From positions 29,982 through 93,981 of the forward strand of contig CAMAXZ010000014.1 in the NCBI GenBank assembly GCA_945862325.1: DNA of 64,000 nucleotides, read 5' to 3'. This document shows, piece after piece, positions 1-8,657 of this stretch. The notes beneath the pieces are model-generated. The model saw only the letters and a list, made by a program, of their open reading frames with translations. It was not told the DNA's origin and ran no database searches. The first letter of the stretch is position 1. Every line of letters starts with the position of its first letter. This stretch comes from Klebsiella pneumoniae. Its GTDB lineage: Bacteria; Myxococcota_A; UBA796; SXON01. The translations under genes were made by a program, and so were the position numbers.

Positions 1-53
1 GCGTCGAGCGCGAACAGGGCGGGCTTCGCGAACCCCCAGGTCGTGTCCAGCAT
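1..53 (-). CDS. N-terminal fragment of a protein (possibly PyrD-like)
   Basis: A minus-strand frame opens with ATG at 53 and runs off the left edge, giving 17 visible residues that begin MLDTTWGFAKPALFALD. The WGFAKPALFALD stretch loosely resembles the amino-terminal membrane-associating helix of quinone-linked dihydroorotate dehydrogenases, but 17 residues cannot establish that. The gene is divergent from the amidohydrolase gene at 134, so the 80 bases between them should hold promoters for both. Confidence 0.4.
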   Translation of the reverse strand, partial: MLDTTWGFAKPALFALD

Positions 54-133
54 GGCCGCGGACGTATCCGTCCGGTGACGGGACCGCGACGGCCGGCGCG
101 TGGTAGGCTCGCCGTCACGCCCGGGGAGGTCGA

Positions 134-1360
134 TTGATCAGCGTTCTCGTCGCATGGGTATCGTTCGCATTTGCGGCGGATTTTGCGATTGTCCACGCGC
201 GTGTGCTTCCAGGCGACGGGCCGGCTGTCCAGGACGCGACGATCGTGGTGCGAGGTGGAAAGATCGCCGCGTTCGGGCCGGCTGTCGCGGTGCCGCCCGG
301 TGTGCCGATCGAGGACGTCGCCGGGGCCTGGGTGACCCCCGGCGTCATCGACATCCACTCCCACGTGGGCGTGTACCCGTGGCCGGAAGCGAACGCGCAC
401 GGCGACGGCAACGAGGCGGTCTCGCCCTTCACGCCGCGCGTGTGGGCGGGGGACGCGTTCGACGCGGAAGATCCGGCGATCGCCCGCGCTCGTGCCGGCG
501 GCGTCACGACGATCCAGGTGCTCCCCGGCTCCGCCAACCTGATCGGCGGTCAAAGCGCGACGCTCAAGCTGCGCGACAGCGTCGATGTCCGCGATCTGAT
601 GGTCGCGGGCGCGCCCCGCGGGATCAAGATGGCGGTCGGCGAGAACCCCAAGCGCGTGTACGCCGGGCGCACCGACGACGACGAGATCGACACTCGAATG
701 GGAGAGTTCGCTGCGTTCCGCGCCGTCTTCCAGTCGGCGTTGGACTACCGGGCCGCGCGCGCTCGAAAGGAGCCGCCACCAAAGGATCTCGACCTCGAGG
801 TCCTGCTCGACGTCATCGACGACAAGATCCGCGTGCACCTGCACTGCTACCGCACGCACGACATCCTCGGGTTCTTCCGGGTGGCCGAGGAGTTCGGCTT
901 CAAGGTGGCGTCGCTTCAACACGCGTTGGAGGCCTACAAGGTTCGGGACGCGGTCGCGCGTCACGGTGCCGGCATCGCCACGTTCACCGACTGGTGGGGC
1001 TTCAAGATGGAGTCGTGGGACGCCATCCCGCAGAACGCCGTGCTCACCGCGACGGCGGGGGTCCCGGTCGCGATCCACAGCGACTCGGCGACCCACATCC
1101 AGAGGTTGAACCTCGAAGCAGCGAAGATGTTGCGCTACGGGTGGACCGAAGCGCAGGCGATCGAGAGCATCACCCTCGCGCCGGCGCGGATGATGGGCGT
1201 CGACGGCGTCGTGGGGTCGATCCAGGTCGGCAAGGACGCCGACCTCGTGCTCTGGGAGCGTCACCCCCTCGACGTGTACACGCGGGCGGCACGAACCTGG
1301 ATCGACGGTCGGGTCCTCTACGACCGCGCGCGGGACGGGGTGCCGAATGGGCTCCGTTAG
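134..1360 (+). CDS. Exported amidohydrolase (imidazolonepropionase-like)
   Basis: A 408-residue metal-dependent amidohydrolase. The first 15 residues form a signal peptide (VLVAWVSFAFA). Visible active-site elements are the H75-x-H77 pair in DIHSHVG, K165 in GIKMAVGENPKR (candidate carboxylated lysine), H235/H237, H263 and D317 in AIHSD. These fit the TIM-barrel superfamily with a metal centre. The start is a TTG four bases after a strong GGGGAGG; a possible -10 (TAGGCT) lies at 104-109. It overlaps the next gene, a paralogue without these ligands, by 14 bases, so the two probably act together. The substrate is unknown; exported cyclic dipeptide or amide hydrolysis is typical of relatives. 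Confidence 0.85.
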   Translation: MISVLVAWVSFAFAADFAIVHARVLPGDGPAVQDATIVVRGGKIAAFGPAVAVPPGVPIEDVAGAWVTPGVIDIHSHVGVYPWPEANAHGDGNEAVSPFTPRVWAGDAFDAEDPAIARARAGGVTTIQVLPGSANLIGGQSATLKLRDSVDVRDLMVAGAPRGIKMAVGENPKRVYAGRTDDDEIDTRMGEFAAFRAVFQSALDYRAARARKEPPPKDLDLEVLLDVIDDKIRVHLHCYRTHDILGFFRVAEEFGFKVASLQHALEAYKVRDAVARHGAGIATFTDWWGFKMESWDAIPQNAVLTATAGVPVAIHSDSATHIQRLNLEAAKMLRYGWTEAQAIESITLAPARMMGVDGVVGSIQVGKDADLVLWERHPLDVYTRAARTWIDGRVLYDRARDGVPNGLR

Positions 1361-2594
1361 CCGCCGGGCGTTCCTCGAGGGGCTCGCGGCGGGAGCCGCG
1401 GTCGGCTTCGTCGGAGCGCGGTCCGCCGCCGCCGCGGATACCACGACCCTCTCGAACGCGCGCATCCTCCTCGGGGACGGGCGCGAGGTCGTCGGCGGGG
1501 TCCGCGTCGAGAACGGGCTCGTGGCCGACGTCGGCCCCGCGGTGACCGGCGGGGTGGACCTCGGCGGTCAGGTGCTGTGGCCGGGGGTGTGGCTCGGCGG
1601 CAGCCCCATCGGCCTGTACGAGGTCGGTCAAGAGGCCGGAACCCACGACGACCGCGAGGGCAGCGACGCGGTCGTGCCGCAGGTGCGGGCGATCGACGGG
1701 TACAATCCGACATCCGCCGTCGTGGAGGTGGCCCGTGTGGCCGGGCTTCAGGGCGCGTTGCTCATGCCTCAGGGAGGGCTCGTGTCCGGGCGCGCCGCGT
1801 GGGTGCGCTTGTACGGGCGCACGCGCGGCGAGGCCACGATCGCCGTGGACGCGGGCGTGGTGATGCACGTGGGCGCCTCGGGGCGCGGAGATGCCCCGAA
1901 CCAACCGCGGTCTCGCATGGGTGTGGTCGCGCGGCTTCGGGATCTGCTCGAAGAGAACGCGCCGCCGACGGCGGACGCGGGCAAAAAGGTAAAGAAGAAG
2001 GGCGAAGAGCCGCCGACCTTCACCGAGGCGCAGCGGGTGTGGCACGCCCTCCGCCGCCGCGAGACGAAGGCGCTGCTGCACGCCGACCGCGCGGACGATC
2101 TCCTCGCGGCGATCGAGCTCGCCCGGGCGTACAACCTCGATGCGGTGCTCGTCGGCGCGGCGGAGGGCCACGTCGTCGCGCGGGAGCTCGCCGACGCGGG
2201 ACACCCGGTGATCGTCGGCCCGGTGACCACGCAACCATCGAGCTTCGACACCCGGTATGCGTCCTACGAGAACGCGGCGCGCCTGCACCGGGCCGGGCTT
2301 CGCATCGCGTTCCGTGTGCCCGACCCGCACATGGCGCGCGACGTGACGACCGAGGCGGGGATCGCCGTCGCCTACGGAATGCCCTTCGAGGCGGCGATCG
2401 CCGGACTTTGCTCCAACGCCCCGAAGGCCTGGGGGCTGCCGCACGGGGTGCTGGGCGTCGGTACGGAGGCGACGTTCGTGCACGCCGACGGCGATCCGCT
2501 GCAGCCGCGCACCCGGGTGCTCGGCGTGTGGCAGCGGGGCGTCCGGATGCCGCTCACGAACCGCCAGACCGAGCTGTACGAGCGCTGGAAGTGA
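1347..2594 (+). CDS. Tat-exported amidohydrolase-like pseudoenzyme
   Basis: A 415-residue protein. It has a twin-arginine signal (SRRAFLEG, residues 5-12, then a hydrophobic stretch ending SAAAA). The body aligns with the upstream amidohydrolase: an N-terminal beta strand region (NARILLGDGREVVGG) and the C-terminal barrel end. At the place of the H-x-H metal pair it reads LWPGVWLGGSPIG, and the IHSD aspartate position is replaced in AFRVPDPH. The catalytic metal site therefore appears lost. It carries a Lys-rich insertion near residues 212-222. The 14-base overlap with the upstream gene supports co-translation. It is probably a structural or regulatory partner of the active subunit; this is inference. 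Confidence 0.75.
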   Translation: MGSVSRRAFLEGLAAGAAVGFVGARSAAAADTTTLSNARILLGDGREVVGGVRVENGLVADVGPAVTGGVDLGGQVLWPGVWLGGSPIGLYEVGQEAGTHDDREGSDAVVPQVRAIDGYNPTSAVVEVARVAGLQGALLMPQGGLVSGRAAWVRLYGRTRGEATIAVDAGVVMHVGASGRGDAPNQPRSRMGVVARLRDLLEENAPPTADAGKKVKKKGEEPPTFTEAQRVWHALRRRETKALLHADRADDLLAAIELARAYNLDAVLVGAAEGHVVARELADAGHPVIVGPVTTQPSSFDTRYASYENAARLHRAGLRIAFRVPDPHMARDVTTEAGIAVAYGMPFEAAIAGLCSNAPKAWGLPHGVLGVGTEATFVHADGDPLQPRTRVLGVWQRGVRMPLTNRQTELYERWK

Positions 2595-3502
2595 ACGTCC
2601 TGGTGACGGGGGGCGCGGGCTTCATCGGCTCGCACCTCTGTGAAGCCCTGCTCGGGCGCGGCGATCGGGTCCGCGTGGTCGACGTCTTCGACGACGCGTA
2701 CGACCCTTCCGTCAAGCGACGCAACCTGCCGAAGGGCGTCGAGCTCGTCGAGGCGGACGTGCGCGCGGCAACGCCGGCGTGGTTCCATGGGATTGACCTC
2801 GTGTTCCACCTCGCGGCGCGGGCGGGTGTGCGGGCCTCCCTCGGCGACCCGGGGCTCTACGCCGCTGTCAACGTCGAGGGCACGGCGCGGGTGCTCGGCG
2901 CCGCGGCACGGGCGGGCGGTCCGCCGCTGGTGTTCGCGTCGTCGTCGTCGGTCTACGGCGCCCGTGGGGACGACCGCGACTTTGCGGAAGAGGACGCGGC
3001 AGATCGGCCGGCCTCCCCGTACGCGGCCAGCAAGCGCGCCGCGGAGCTGTTCTGCGCGGCCAGCGGCCTGGACGTGACGGCCGTGCGCCTCTTCACGGTG
3101 TACGGGCCCCGGCAGCGCCCGGGGATGGCGGTGGAGCGCTTCGCGACGGCGGCGCTCGGCGGTGCCCCCATCCCGCTGTACGGCGACCCGGCCAGCGCGC
3201 GTGACTACACCGAAGTGAGCGACGCGGTCGCGGGCCTCCTGGCCGCCGCCGCCGGGACCTCGGGGTTCCATGTGGTGAACGTCGCGGGCGGGCGGGTCGT
3301 CCGGCTCGACGCGCTCGCCGCCGCGGTGGCCGACGCGGTGGGGGTGCCGCTCCGCATCGACCGGCTCCCCGCGCAGGACGGGGATGTGCCCGTCACCCGG
3401 GCCAACCTCGACCGCGCCCGGAGCTGGCTCGGGTGGGCGCCGCGCGTCGACCTCTCCGCCGGGTTGCGGCGCTACGTCGCGTGGCGGCGGCTCAGCGAGT
3501 GA
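2591..3502 (+). CDS. NAD-dependent epimerase/dehydratase (extended SDR)
   Basis: A 303-residue extended short-chain dehydrogenase/reductase. The NAD-binding TGGAGFIG lies at residues 6-13, the catalytic Ser region is SSSSVYG (117-123) and the YxxxK pair is Y144/K148 in YAASKRAAE. The family acts on nucleotide sugars (UDP-glucose or UDP-glucuronate epimerases and related dehydratases); the specific substrate cannot be read. The GTG start at 2591 overlaps the preceding TGA in a GTGA junction, which places it in the amidohydrolase operon. Its 3' end overlaps the convergent GH31 gene by 11 bases. Confidence 0.9.
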   Translation: MNVLVTGGAGFIGSHLCEALLGRGDRVRVVDVFDDAYDPSVKRRNLPKGVELVEADVRAATPAWFHGIDLVFHLAARAGVRASLGDPGLYAAVNVEGTARVLGAAARAGGPPLVFASSSSVYGARGDDRDFAEEDAADRPASPYAASKRAAELFCAASGLDVTAVRLFTVYGPRQRPGMAVERFATAALGGAPIPLYGDPASARDYTEVSDAVAGLLAAAAGTSGFHVVNVAGGRVVRLDALAAAVADAVGVPLRIDRLPAQDGDVPVTRANLDRARSWLGWAPRVDLSAGLRRYVAWRRLSE

Positions 3503-5846
3503 CGACGACCGTCGTCGCCGCCGAATCGACCGTGAGAACGCCGTCTTCCCAGGTCCAACCGTCTCCTTCGTCGAGCGTGGCTCCGTCGGCGAGCACCGAC
3601 GCCGGTGCGTCCACTCCCACGAGCTCCCAGGCCGCCCCCGACACGAACACGTCGCCCGCGGTGAACTCCAACGTGACGGTCGTGCCGTCGTCGCGGCTGA
3701 CCAGGGTCGCGCCGTCCCATAGGGTGAACCTGCCGTCTCCGCCTGCCGCGACGCGTCCCCAGAGCACGCCGGGGTCGTTCGCGTAGCTGTCGACCTCGGG
3801 GTCCGTGGCGGGGGCGATCGTGTCGATCGTCGGGCGCAGCAGCGGGACGATCCCACCGGCGCGGATCCACAGCGGGACGCGGCCGATGGGCGCCTCGACC
3901 GTGACCATCTCGCCGGGCGCGGCGTCGAGCGGCGCGCCGTCCCACCAGCTCCGCCACGCGCCCGTCGGCGCCACGAACGTCCGCGCGTTCGTGCTCGCGT
4001 CCACCACGGGGGCCACGAGCAGGACGTCGCCGAGGAAGTACTCATCCGCGGGATGCGCGCCGAGCGCGGGCTCCACTAGCCCGAAGGCGCGCACGATCGG
4101 GCGGCCCTCCGGCCCATCGAGCTCCTGGGCGTACGTCCAGAGGTAGGGAAACAGACGCGCGTGCAGGCGCGCGTAGCGACGATAGATGTCGAGATCCTCG
4201 GGGTCCGTGAGGATCTCCCAGGGTTGAGTGCTCGCGCTGTTTCCGACCTGCATCGCCGCCGACAGTGCGGTGTGCTCGGTCCAGCGCAGGAAGGTCTCCC
4301 GGTCGGGCGGCGAGTGGCGATAGCCCCCGGTGTCCGATGCGAAGAACGGGTACCCGCTCGGGCCGAGGCTCAACGCGGCGCTGACCGCGGCCGGTAGGCC
4401 ACCGACCGCGAAGGTGCCGTCGTCGCGCACGTCGCCGTGGCGCGACAGGTCGGCGTCGAGATCGCCCGGCCAGATCATCGACGCGTAGACGTGTCCGCCC
4501 CACGTGCCGCCCCGGCACAGCAGGAACCCGCCGTCCTCGCCCAGCGTCTCCGCGTAGGTCTGGTGGTAGGCGAGGCTGTAGCCCTTGTGCATCGTGCGCT
4601 CGTCGCTGCCGTCGTGGAAGCTCCACGCGAGGCGGCGCCCGTTGAGCCCCACGACGACGTCCTCGCCATAGTCGAGCTTGAAACCTTCGACTCCGAGCGC
4701 TCGGTACCGTCCCACGAGGTCTTGCCACCACGCGACGGCGTCCGGGTTGGTGAAGTCGAGCGGCTCGCTCCAATTGTTGAAGTAGATCGGGACTTCGGGT
4801 GGGAAGTAGCCCTCCGCGACGGCCACGGCGTTGAGCTCCGGCGCCTGATCGGCCGACACGTACGGCGTGTGCCAGAGCCCCATGCGCATGCCCAGGGCGT
4901 GGGCGTGGGCGATCATCGCGGTCGGGTCGTCGAATTGCGACGGATTGAAGTCGAAGGTGTTGACCCCGGTCGCGTACGGGCGGTCGATCCACACGCCGCT
5001 GGTCGCGAGATCGAGGCTCCGCATGCGGTCGAGGTCATCCATGACCTCGACCTGGTCGATGTTCTCGTCACGCCACAGAAGCGGGCCGAGGGCCCAGGGG
5101 GCCGGCAGCGTCGGAGCCCCGGTGGTCGCCCAGTAGCGGCGGGTGACGTCGATCGGGGCGTCAGCCGTGTACAGCTCGATCCGGACGTCCCCCGCGGCGA
5201 CGTCGATCCCCAGCCGCTCGGGATCCGTCGCCCCCATGTCGAACGCCATCGCGTGGAGGTCGTCGACGCCGATGCCCCACCCGTCGGTGCCGACGATCAG
5301 CGGGACGGGCACGTGGACCTCGTTGTACCCGCTCTCGATCGTCAGATCGGCGAGGAGATGGCTCGCGCGGACGAGCCCGCGGTGCTCGGGCCGGTCGAAC
5401 CACTCGCCGAGTCCGTACAGGCCCTCGTCCGCGGCGATCCGCGGGCGGATCCGGAGCCGCACGACCTCGGGGCGGTCGGTTTGCACGCGCAGGGCCACCG
5501 CGGCGTCGCCGACGGGCTCGATCGACACGTCGGCCTCGACCCCACCCTCGAACGCGAGGCGGAGCCCGGCCTCCGCGCCCTCGACCGACGTGAGCGCCCG
5601 CCACGTGACCCCTTCGTCGCCGAAGGTCGGGTCGTAGCTCGCGCCCGGATCGACCGCGTCGACCACCCCGACGGCGATCCAGTCGGCGGGAAATTGCAGC
5701 CGCGCCGCGCCGTCGTGCTCCAGCGTGAGCGTGCCGGCCGCCGCGTCGCTGCGCAGGCACGTGGTGCCCGCGCAGGTCGGGATCGGCGCGGTTTCGATCG
5801 AGTTGCCTGCGCACGTACACGCGGAGAGCAGGACGAACAGCAGCAT
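3492..5846 (-). CDS. Glycoside hydrolase family 31 lipoprotein
   Basis: A 784-residue GH31 (alpha-glucosidase/alpha-xylosidase/sulfoquinovosidase family) enzyme. The leader ends in the lipobox LLSAC (Cys10), so it should be anchored in the cell envelope. An N-terminal beta domain is followed by the TIM barrel. The nucleophile is D392 in GFKLDYGE, and the probable acid/base is D462 in WPGDLDAD. Beta-sandwich domains follow to the C terminus. The length is normal for the family. The start is an ATG preceded by GAGGAG. The last 11 bases overlap the epimerase gene tail to tail. The exact alpha-linked substrate cannot be deduced. Confidence 0.92.
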   Translation of the reverse strand: MLLFVLLSACTCAGNSIETAPIPTCAGTTCLRSDAAAGTLTLEHDGAARLQFPADWIAVGVVDAVDPGASYDPTFGDEGVTWRALTSVEGAEAGLRLAFEGGVEADVSIEPVGDAAVALRVQTDRPEVVRLRIRPRIAADEGLYGLGEWFDRPEHRGLVRASHLLADLTIESGYNEVHVPVPLIVGTDGWGIGVDDLHAMAFDMGATDPERLGIDVAAGDVRIELYTADAPIDVTRRYWATTGAPTLPAPWALGPLLWRDENIDQVEVMDDLDRMRSLDLATSGVWIDRPYATGVNTFDFNPSQFDDPTAMIAHAHALGMRMGLWHTPYVSADQAPELNAVAVAEGYFPPEVPIYFNNWSEPLDFTNPDAVAWWQDLVGRYRALGVEGFKLDYGEDVVVGLNGRRLAWSFHDGSDERTMHKGYSLAYHQTYAETLGEDGGFLLCRGGTWGGHVYASMIWPGDLDADLSRHGDVRDDGTFAVGGLPAAVSAALSLGPSGYPFFASDTGGYRHSPPDRETFLRWTEHTALSAAMQVGNSASTQPWEILTDPEDLDIYRRYARLHARLFPYLWTYAQELDGPEGRPIVRAFGLVEPALGAHPADEYFLGDVLLVAPVVDASTNARTFVAPTGAWRSWWDGAPLDAAPGEMVTVEAPIGRVPLWIRAGGIVPLLRPTIDTIAPATDPEVDSYANDPGVLWGRVAAGGDGRFTLWDGATLVSRDDGTTVTLEFTAGDVFVSGAAWELVGVDAPASVLADGATLDEGDGWTWEDGVLTVDSAATTVVVTR

Positions 5847-5897
5847 CGAGGCTCCTCGACCCGCGTGTAACCGCGCGCGGCACGGCCGCGAGCCTGC

Positions 5898-5903
5898 TAA
5901 ACT
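5898..5903 (+). promoter_or_regulatory. Putative -10 hexamer (TAAACT), near-leaderless promoter
   Basis: GCTAAACT sits eight bases before the ATG at 5912. No Shine-Dalgarno sequence lies between, so transcription would begin at or near the start codon. The GCTAnnnT shape matches the sites at 12020, 16549, 63790 and (as GTACACT) 8600. Confidence 0.45.
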
Positions 5904-5911
5904 CTCGGACG

Positions 5912-7405
5912 ATGTCCCTCTTCTTCGCCGTGCTCCTCGTCGCCTGCCAGGACTCGAAGGTCGGGGTGTACAACACGCCGCCCGTCCCCACCATCCTCGG
6001 GCCCGCCGAGGGTGCGGCGTTCGACGCCGGGGACCTCGTCGAGCTCATCGGCGAGGTGCTCGACGCGCAGACCGACGCGCCGCTGCTCGACGTCCGCTGG
6101 AGCAGCTCGCTCGACGGCGAACTCGGCGCGATCACCCCCGACGCGACGGGGCAGGTGTTCCTGGCGCTCGACTCCCTGAGCTCCGGCAGCCACGCGATCA
6201 CCCTCTCCGCGGTGGACGAGGGCGGGGCGAGCGGCTCCGCCAGCGTCGGCATCACCGTGGGCACCGACTCGTCGAGCGGCGCGCCGACCATCGTGCTCCT
6301 GGGCCCCACGGACGGTCAGGAGGTGCCGCTGGGCGACGTGGTCAACGTCGTGGCGGCGGTCACCGACGACGAAGACCCCTACGACACAATCACCGTCGAG
6401 ATCCTCGACAGCCCCGACGGCTCCATGTGGGTCGGGAACCCCGGCGGGACCGGCTCGCTGTCCGTGCCCCTCGTGTTCTCGGAGGGGCGTCACGCGCTCA
6501 GCCTGCTCGCGACGGACTCCGACGGGAACATCGCGACGCAGACCGTCAACTTCGAGGTGTTCGACTCCGGGCGCCCGCGCGCGGAGATCCTCGCCCCGTC
6601 CGACGGCTCGACGTCGGATCTCGCGGTTCCGCTGGTGCTTCGGGGTCAGGTGGGCGACGACGCCACCGCCGCCACGGACCTCCTCGTCACGTGGTCGAGC
6701 GACGTCACCGGCGTCCTGTCGACCACCGCGGCCGACAGCAGCGGCATCGCGCTCGCCACGGTCGACCTCCCGCTCGGCGTCCACGTCCTCACGCTGTCGG
6801 TCACCGACGGCGAGGGCAAGGTCGGCACGGACACCGCCCTGGTCAACGTCACCGACCCGCGCGCGCGCGACGACGACATGGACGGGTACACCGAGAACGA
6901 CGGCGACTGCGACGACGCGGACCCGCTGTCGAACCCGGGGCTCGCCGACATTTGCGACGACCTCGACAACAACTGCTCCGGCGCGGTCAACGAGCCGTAC
7001 CACGACAGCTACGAGCGCAACGAGTCGATGTCCGCGCCGTACGACTTCGGCGAGGTCGACAGCTCCTTCCTGTGGTCGAGCTCGAGCCTCGAGCTCAGCG
7101 GCCTGACGGTGTCGGACCGGGAAGACGAGGATTGGTTCCGTTGGGACGCCGACGACGAGATCTACGACAACGTCAGCATCTCCGTGTCGATCACCGGCCT
7201 CCCGGCCGGCGGCAACTACGTGATCGAGCTCTACGACGAAGGCGGGAGCGTGGTCGACACCGACAATGGCTCCGGCTCGCTGAGCGTGGGCTACAGCGGC
7301 GATGTCTTCGACACCGACGAGGACGTCTGGTACCTCCGCGTCTACGCCCTGACGTGGCCGGCGAATTCCTGCTCCGGCAGCTATACCGTCCGCATCCGGT
7401 CCTAG
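5912..7405 (+). CDS. Ig-repeat lipoprotein with MopE-type motif and C-terminal beta domain
   Basis: A 497-residue envelope lipoprotein with a very short leader (lipobox LLVAC, Cys12). After KVGVYNTPP there are three Ig-like repeats of about 100 residues (roughly 22-117, 122-218 and 220-316), each starting with a P-x-I-L-x-P-x-D/E-G type strand. A single MopE-like putative metal-binding motif follows at about 320-362 (DDDMDGYTENDGDCDDADP and DICDDLDNNC). A C-terminal beta domain of about 130 residues resembles PPC domains of secreted proteins (EDWFRWDADDEI). The protein is paralogous to the lipoprotein at 57541-59184, which shares the KVGVYN-x-PP opening. Its function is unknown; surface adhesion or metal or calcium binding are possibilities. 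Confidence 0.8.
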   Translation: MSLFFAVLLVACQDSKVGVYNTPPVPTILGPAEGAAFDAGDLVELIGEVLDAQTDAPLLDVRWSSSLDGELGAITPDATGQVFLALDSLSSGSHAITLSAVDEGGASGSASVGITVGTDSSSGAPTIVLLGPTDGQEVPLGDVVNVVAAVTDDEDPYDTITVEILDSPDGSMWVGNPGGTGSLSVPLVFSEGRHALSLLATDSDGNIATQTVNFEVFDSGRPRAEILAPSDGSTSDLAVPLVLRGQVGDDATAATDLLVTWSSDVTGVLSTTAADSSGIALATVDLPLGVHVLTLSVTDGEGKVGTDTALVNVTDPRARDDDMDGYTENDGDCDDADPLSNPGLADICDDLDNNCSGAVNEPYHDSYERNESMSAPYDFGEVDSSFLWSSSSLELSGLTVSDREDEDWFRWDADDEIYDNVSISVSITGLPAGGNYVIELYDEGGSVVDTDNGSGSLSVGYSGDVFDTDEDVWYLRVYALTWPANSCSGSYTVRIRS

Positions 7406-7409
7406 CTGC

Positions 7410-7988
7410 TCAGCGCCCGCTCAGGTGGCGGTGGAACGCCCAGGCGTACTCGAGCCCGCTGATGACCGAAAACGCGGCGGAGATCCACAGGAGCAGGGTG
7501 CCGACGCTGTGCGCGTCCACGCCGTAGAGCTCGTGGTGCCAGAGGAGGAAGCCGATGGCGGTGCTCTGGTAGGCGGTCTTGAACTTGCCCAGGCTGCTCG
7601 CCGCGATCACGAGGCCCTCCGCCGCCGCGAGGGTGCGCATCCCCTGCACGGCGAGCTCACGCGCTTCGAGCAGGACGACGAGCCACGGGGACACCCAGCC
7701 GTACGGCACGAGCATGACCAGGGTGGCGACCACCATGAGCTTGTCGGCGAGGGGATCGAGGAACGCCCCCCACACCGATTGCAGGTTCCAGCGGCGCGCC
7801 AGCCACCCGTCCACGACGTCGGACACCATCGCGACGACGAACACGCCGCACGCGATCGGGGCCCATGTCGCGTCCGGCTCGCGCCACAGCAGGGCGACCA
7901 TGATCGGCACGGCGAAGCAGCGCGCCACGGTGATGGTGTTGGGTAGGTTCCAGAAGCCTTGTTGTTTGAACCAAGCGGGGAGCCGCAC
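7410..7988 (-). CDS. pgsA: CDP-diacylglycerol-glycerol-3-phosphate 3-phosphatidyltransferase
   Basis: A 192-residue integral membrane enzyme that commits CDP-diacylglycerol to phosphatidylglycerol synthesis. The complete CDP-alcohol phosphatidyltransferase signature is present, beginning SDVVDGWLAR and continuing to GAFLDPLADK, with all metal-binding aspartates. The opening WNLPNTITVAR and the overall length are typical of PgsA. The start is a GTG four to five bases after GAGG. It lies directly downstream of the lytic transglycosylase gene on the same strand (6-base gap), so the two are probably cotranscribed. The CDP-alcohol family includes other head groups, but the size and opening favour PgsA. 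Confidence 0.88.
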   Translation of the reverse strand: MRLPAWFKQQGFWNLPNTITVARCFAVPIMVALLWREPDATWAPIACGVFVVAMVSDVVDGWLARRWNLQSVWGAFLDPLADKLMVVATLVMLVPYGWVSPWLVVLLEARELAVQGMRTLAAAEGLVIAASSLGKFKTAYQSTAIGFLLWHHELYGVDAHSVGTLLLWISAAFSVISGLEYAWAFHRHLSGR

Positions 7989-7994
7989 GGAACC

Positions 7995-8588
7995 TCAGGG
8001 GCCGACCGGGCGGCTATCGCGGAAGTGCGCGTACAGCCCCAGAACGCGGGCCACGTACGTCGGGGTCTCGCGGTTGGCGGGCACGCCTCCCGCCTTGCTG
8101 ACCGCGGAAGGGCCGGCGTTGTACGCGGCGATCGCGAGTTCCGTGCTGTCGAAGCGCCGCAGTTGGGCCGAGAGGTACGCGGCCCCGCCGCGGATCGACT
8201 GACCGGGGTCGAAGGGGTCCGTGACGCCGAGCGCGACTTGTGTGGTCGGCATGATCTGCATGAGGCCCTGCGCCCCTGCACGGCTGACGGCGCGCGGGTT
8301 CATGCGGGACTCGGCGACGCAGACGGCCTTCAACAGCTCGGGCGCCACGCCGAAGGCGCGCCCGGCGTCGCGAAACAGGGCGTCGTAGCTGTCGAGGTTG
8401 GCGAGGCCCTCGAGCTTGGGCATCGGCACGCCGTTCGGGAGGGTGCGCCCCGGGGCCGTGTCGGACCACCAGAGCTCGAACTGCGCGTGTGTCGGAGAGT
8501 CGGTGACGACGACCGAGCCGTCGGGCGCCACGTAGGTGTAGATGTCCTTCGCGGACGCGGCTTCGACGAGCATCGCGAGGAGCCACAC
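7995..8588 (-). CDS. Lytic transglycosylase, Slt type
   Basis: A 197-residue exported peptidoglycan lytic transglycosylase. The signal peptide is VWLLAMLVEAASA. A DUF4124-like segment (DIYTYVAPDGSVVVTD) precedes the SLT domain. Catalytic E93 lies in VCVAESRMNP, followed by GAQGLMQIMP and AYNAGPSAV, the classic SLT signature order. The GTG at 8588 is chosen because TACACT lies exactly six bases upstream, as at two other leaderless starts, and because it gives a complete signal peptide. An ATG at 8573 is the alternative. The gene is divergent from the ABC exporter gene. Confidence 0.9.
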   Translation of the reverse strand: MWLLAMLVEAASAKDIYTYVAPDGSVVVTDSPTHAQFELWWSDTAPGRTLPNGVPMPKLEGLANLDSYDALFRDAGRAFGVAPELLKAVCVAESRMNPRAVSRAGAQGLMQIMPTTQVALGVTDPFDPGQSIRGGAAYLSAQLRRFDSTELAIAAYNAGPSAVSKAGGVPANRETPTYVARVLGLYAHFRDSRPVGP

Positions 8589-8594
8589 CGCCCG

Positions 8595-8600
8595 AGTGTA
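8595..8600 (-). promoter_or_regulatory. Putative -10 hexamer (TACACT) of a leaderless promoter
   Basis: Read on the minus strand, TACACT is followed by six bases and then the GTG start of the transglycosylase. GTGACG, which resembles a -35, lies 17 bases further upstream. There is no room for a ribosome-binding site. Confidence 0.5.
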
Positions 8601-8657
8601 CGCTTCCGCGTCCCGGGCGTCACGCGCCGCCGCGCCAGGGGGATAGTTGCTCCGCCG

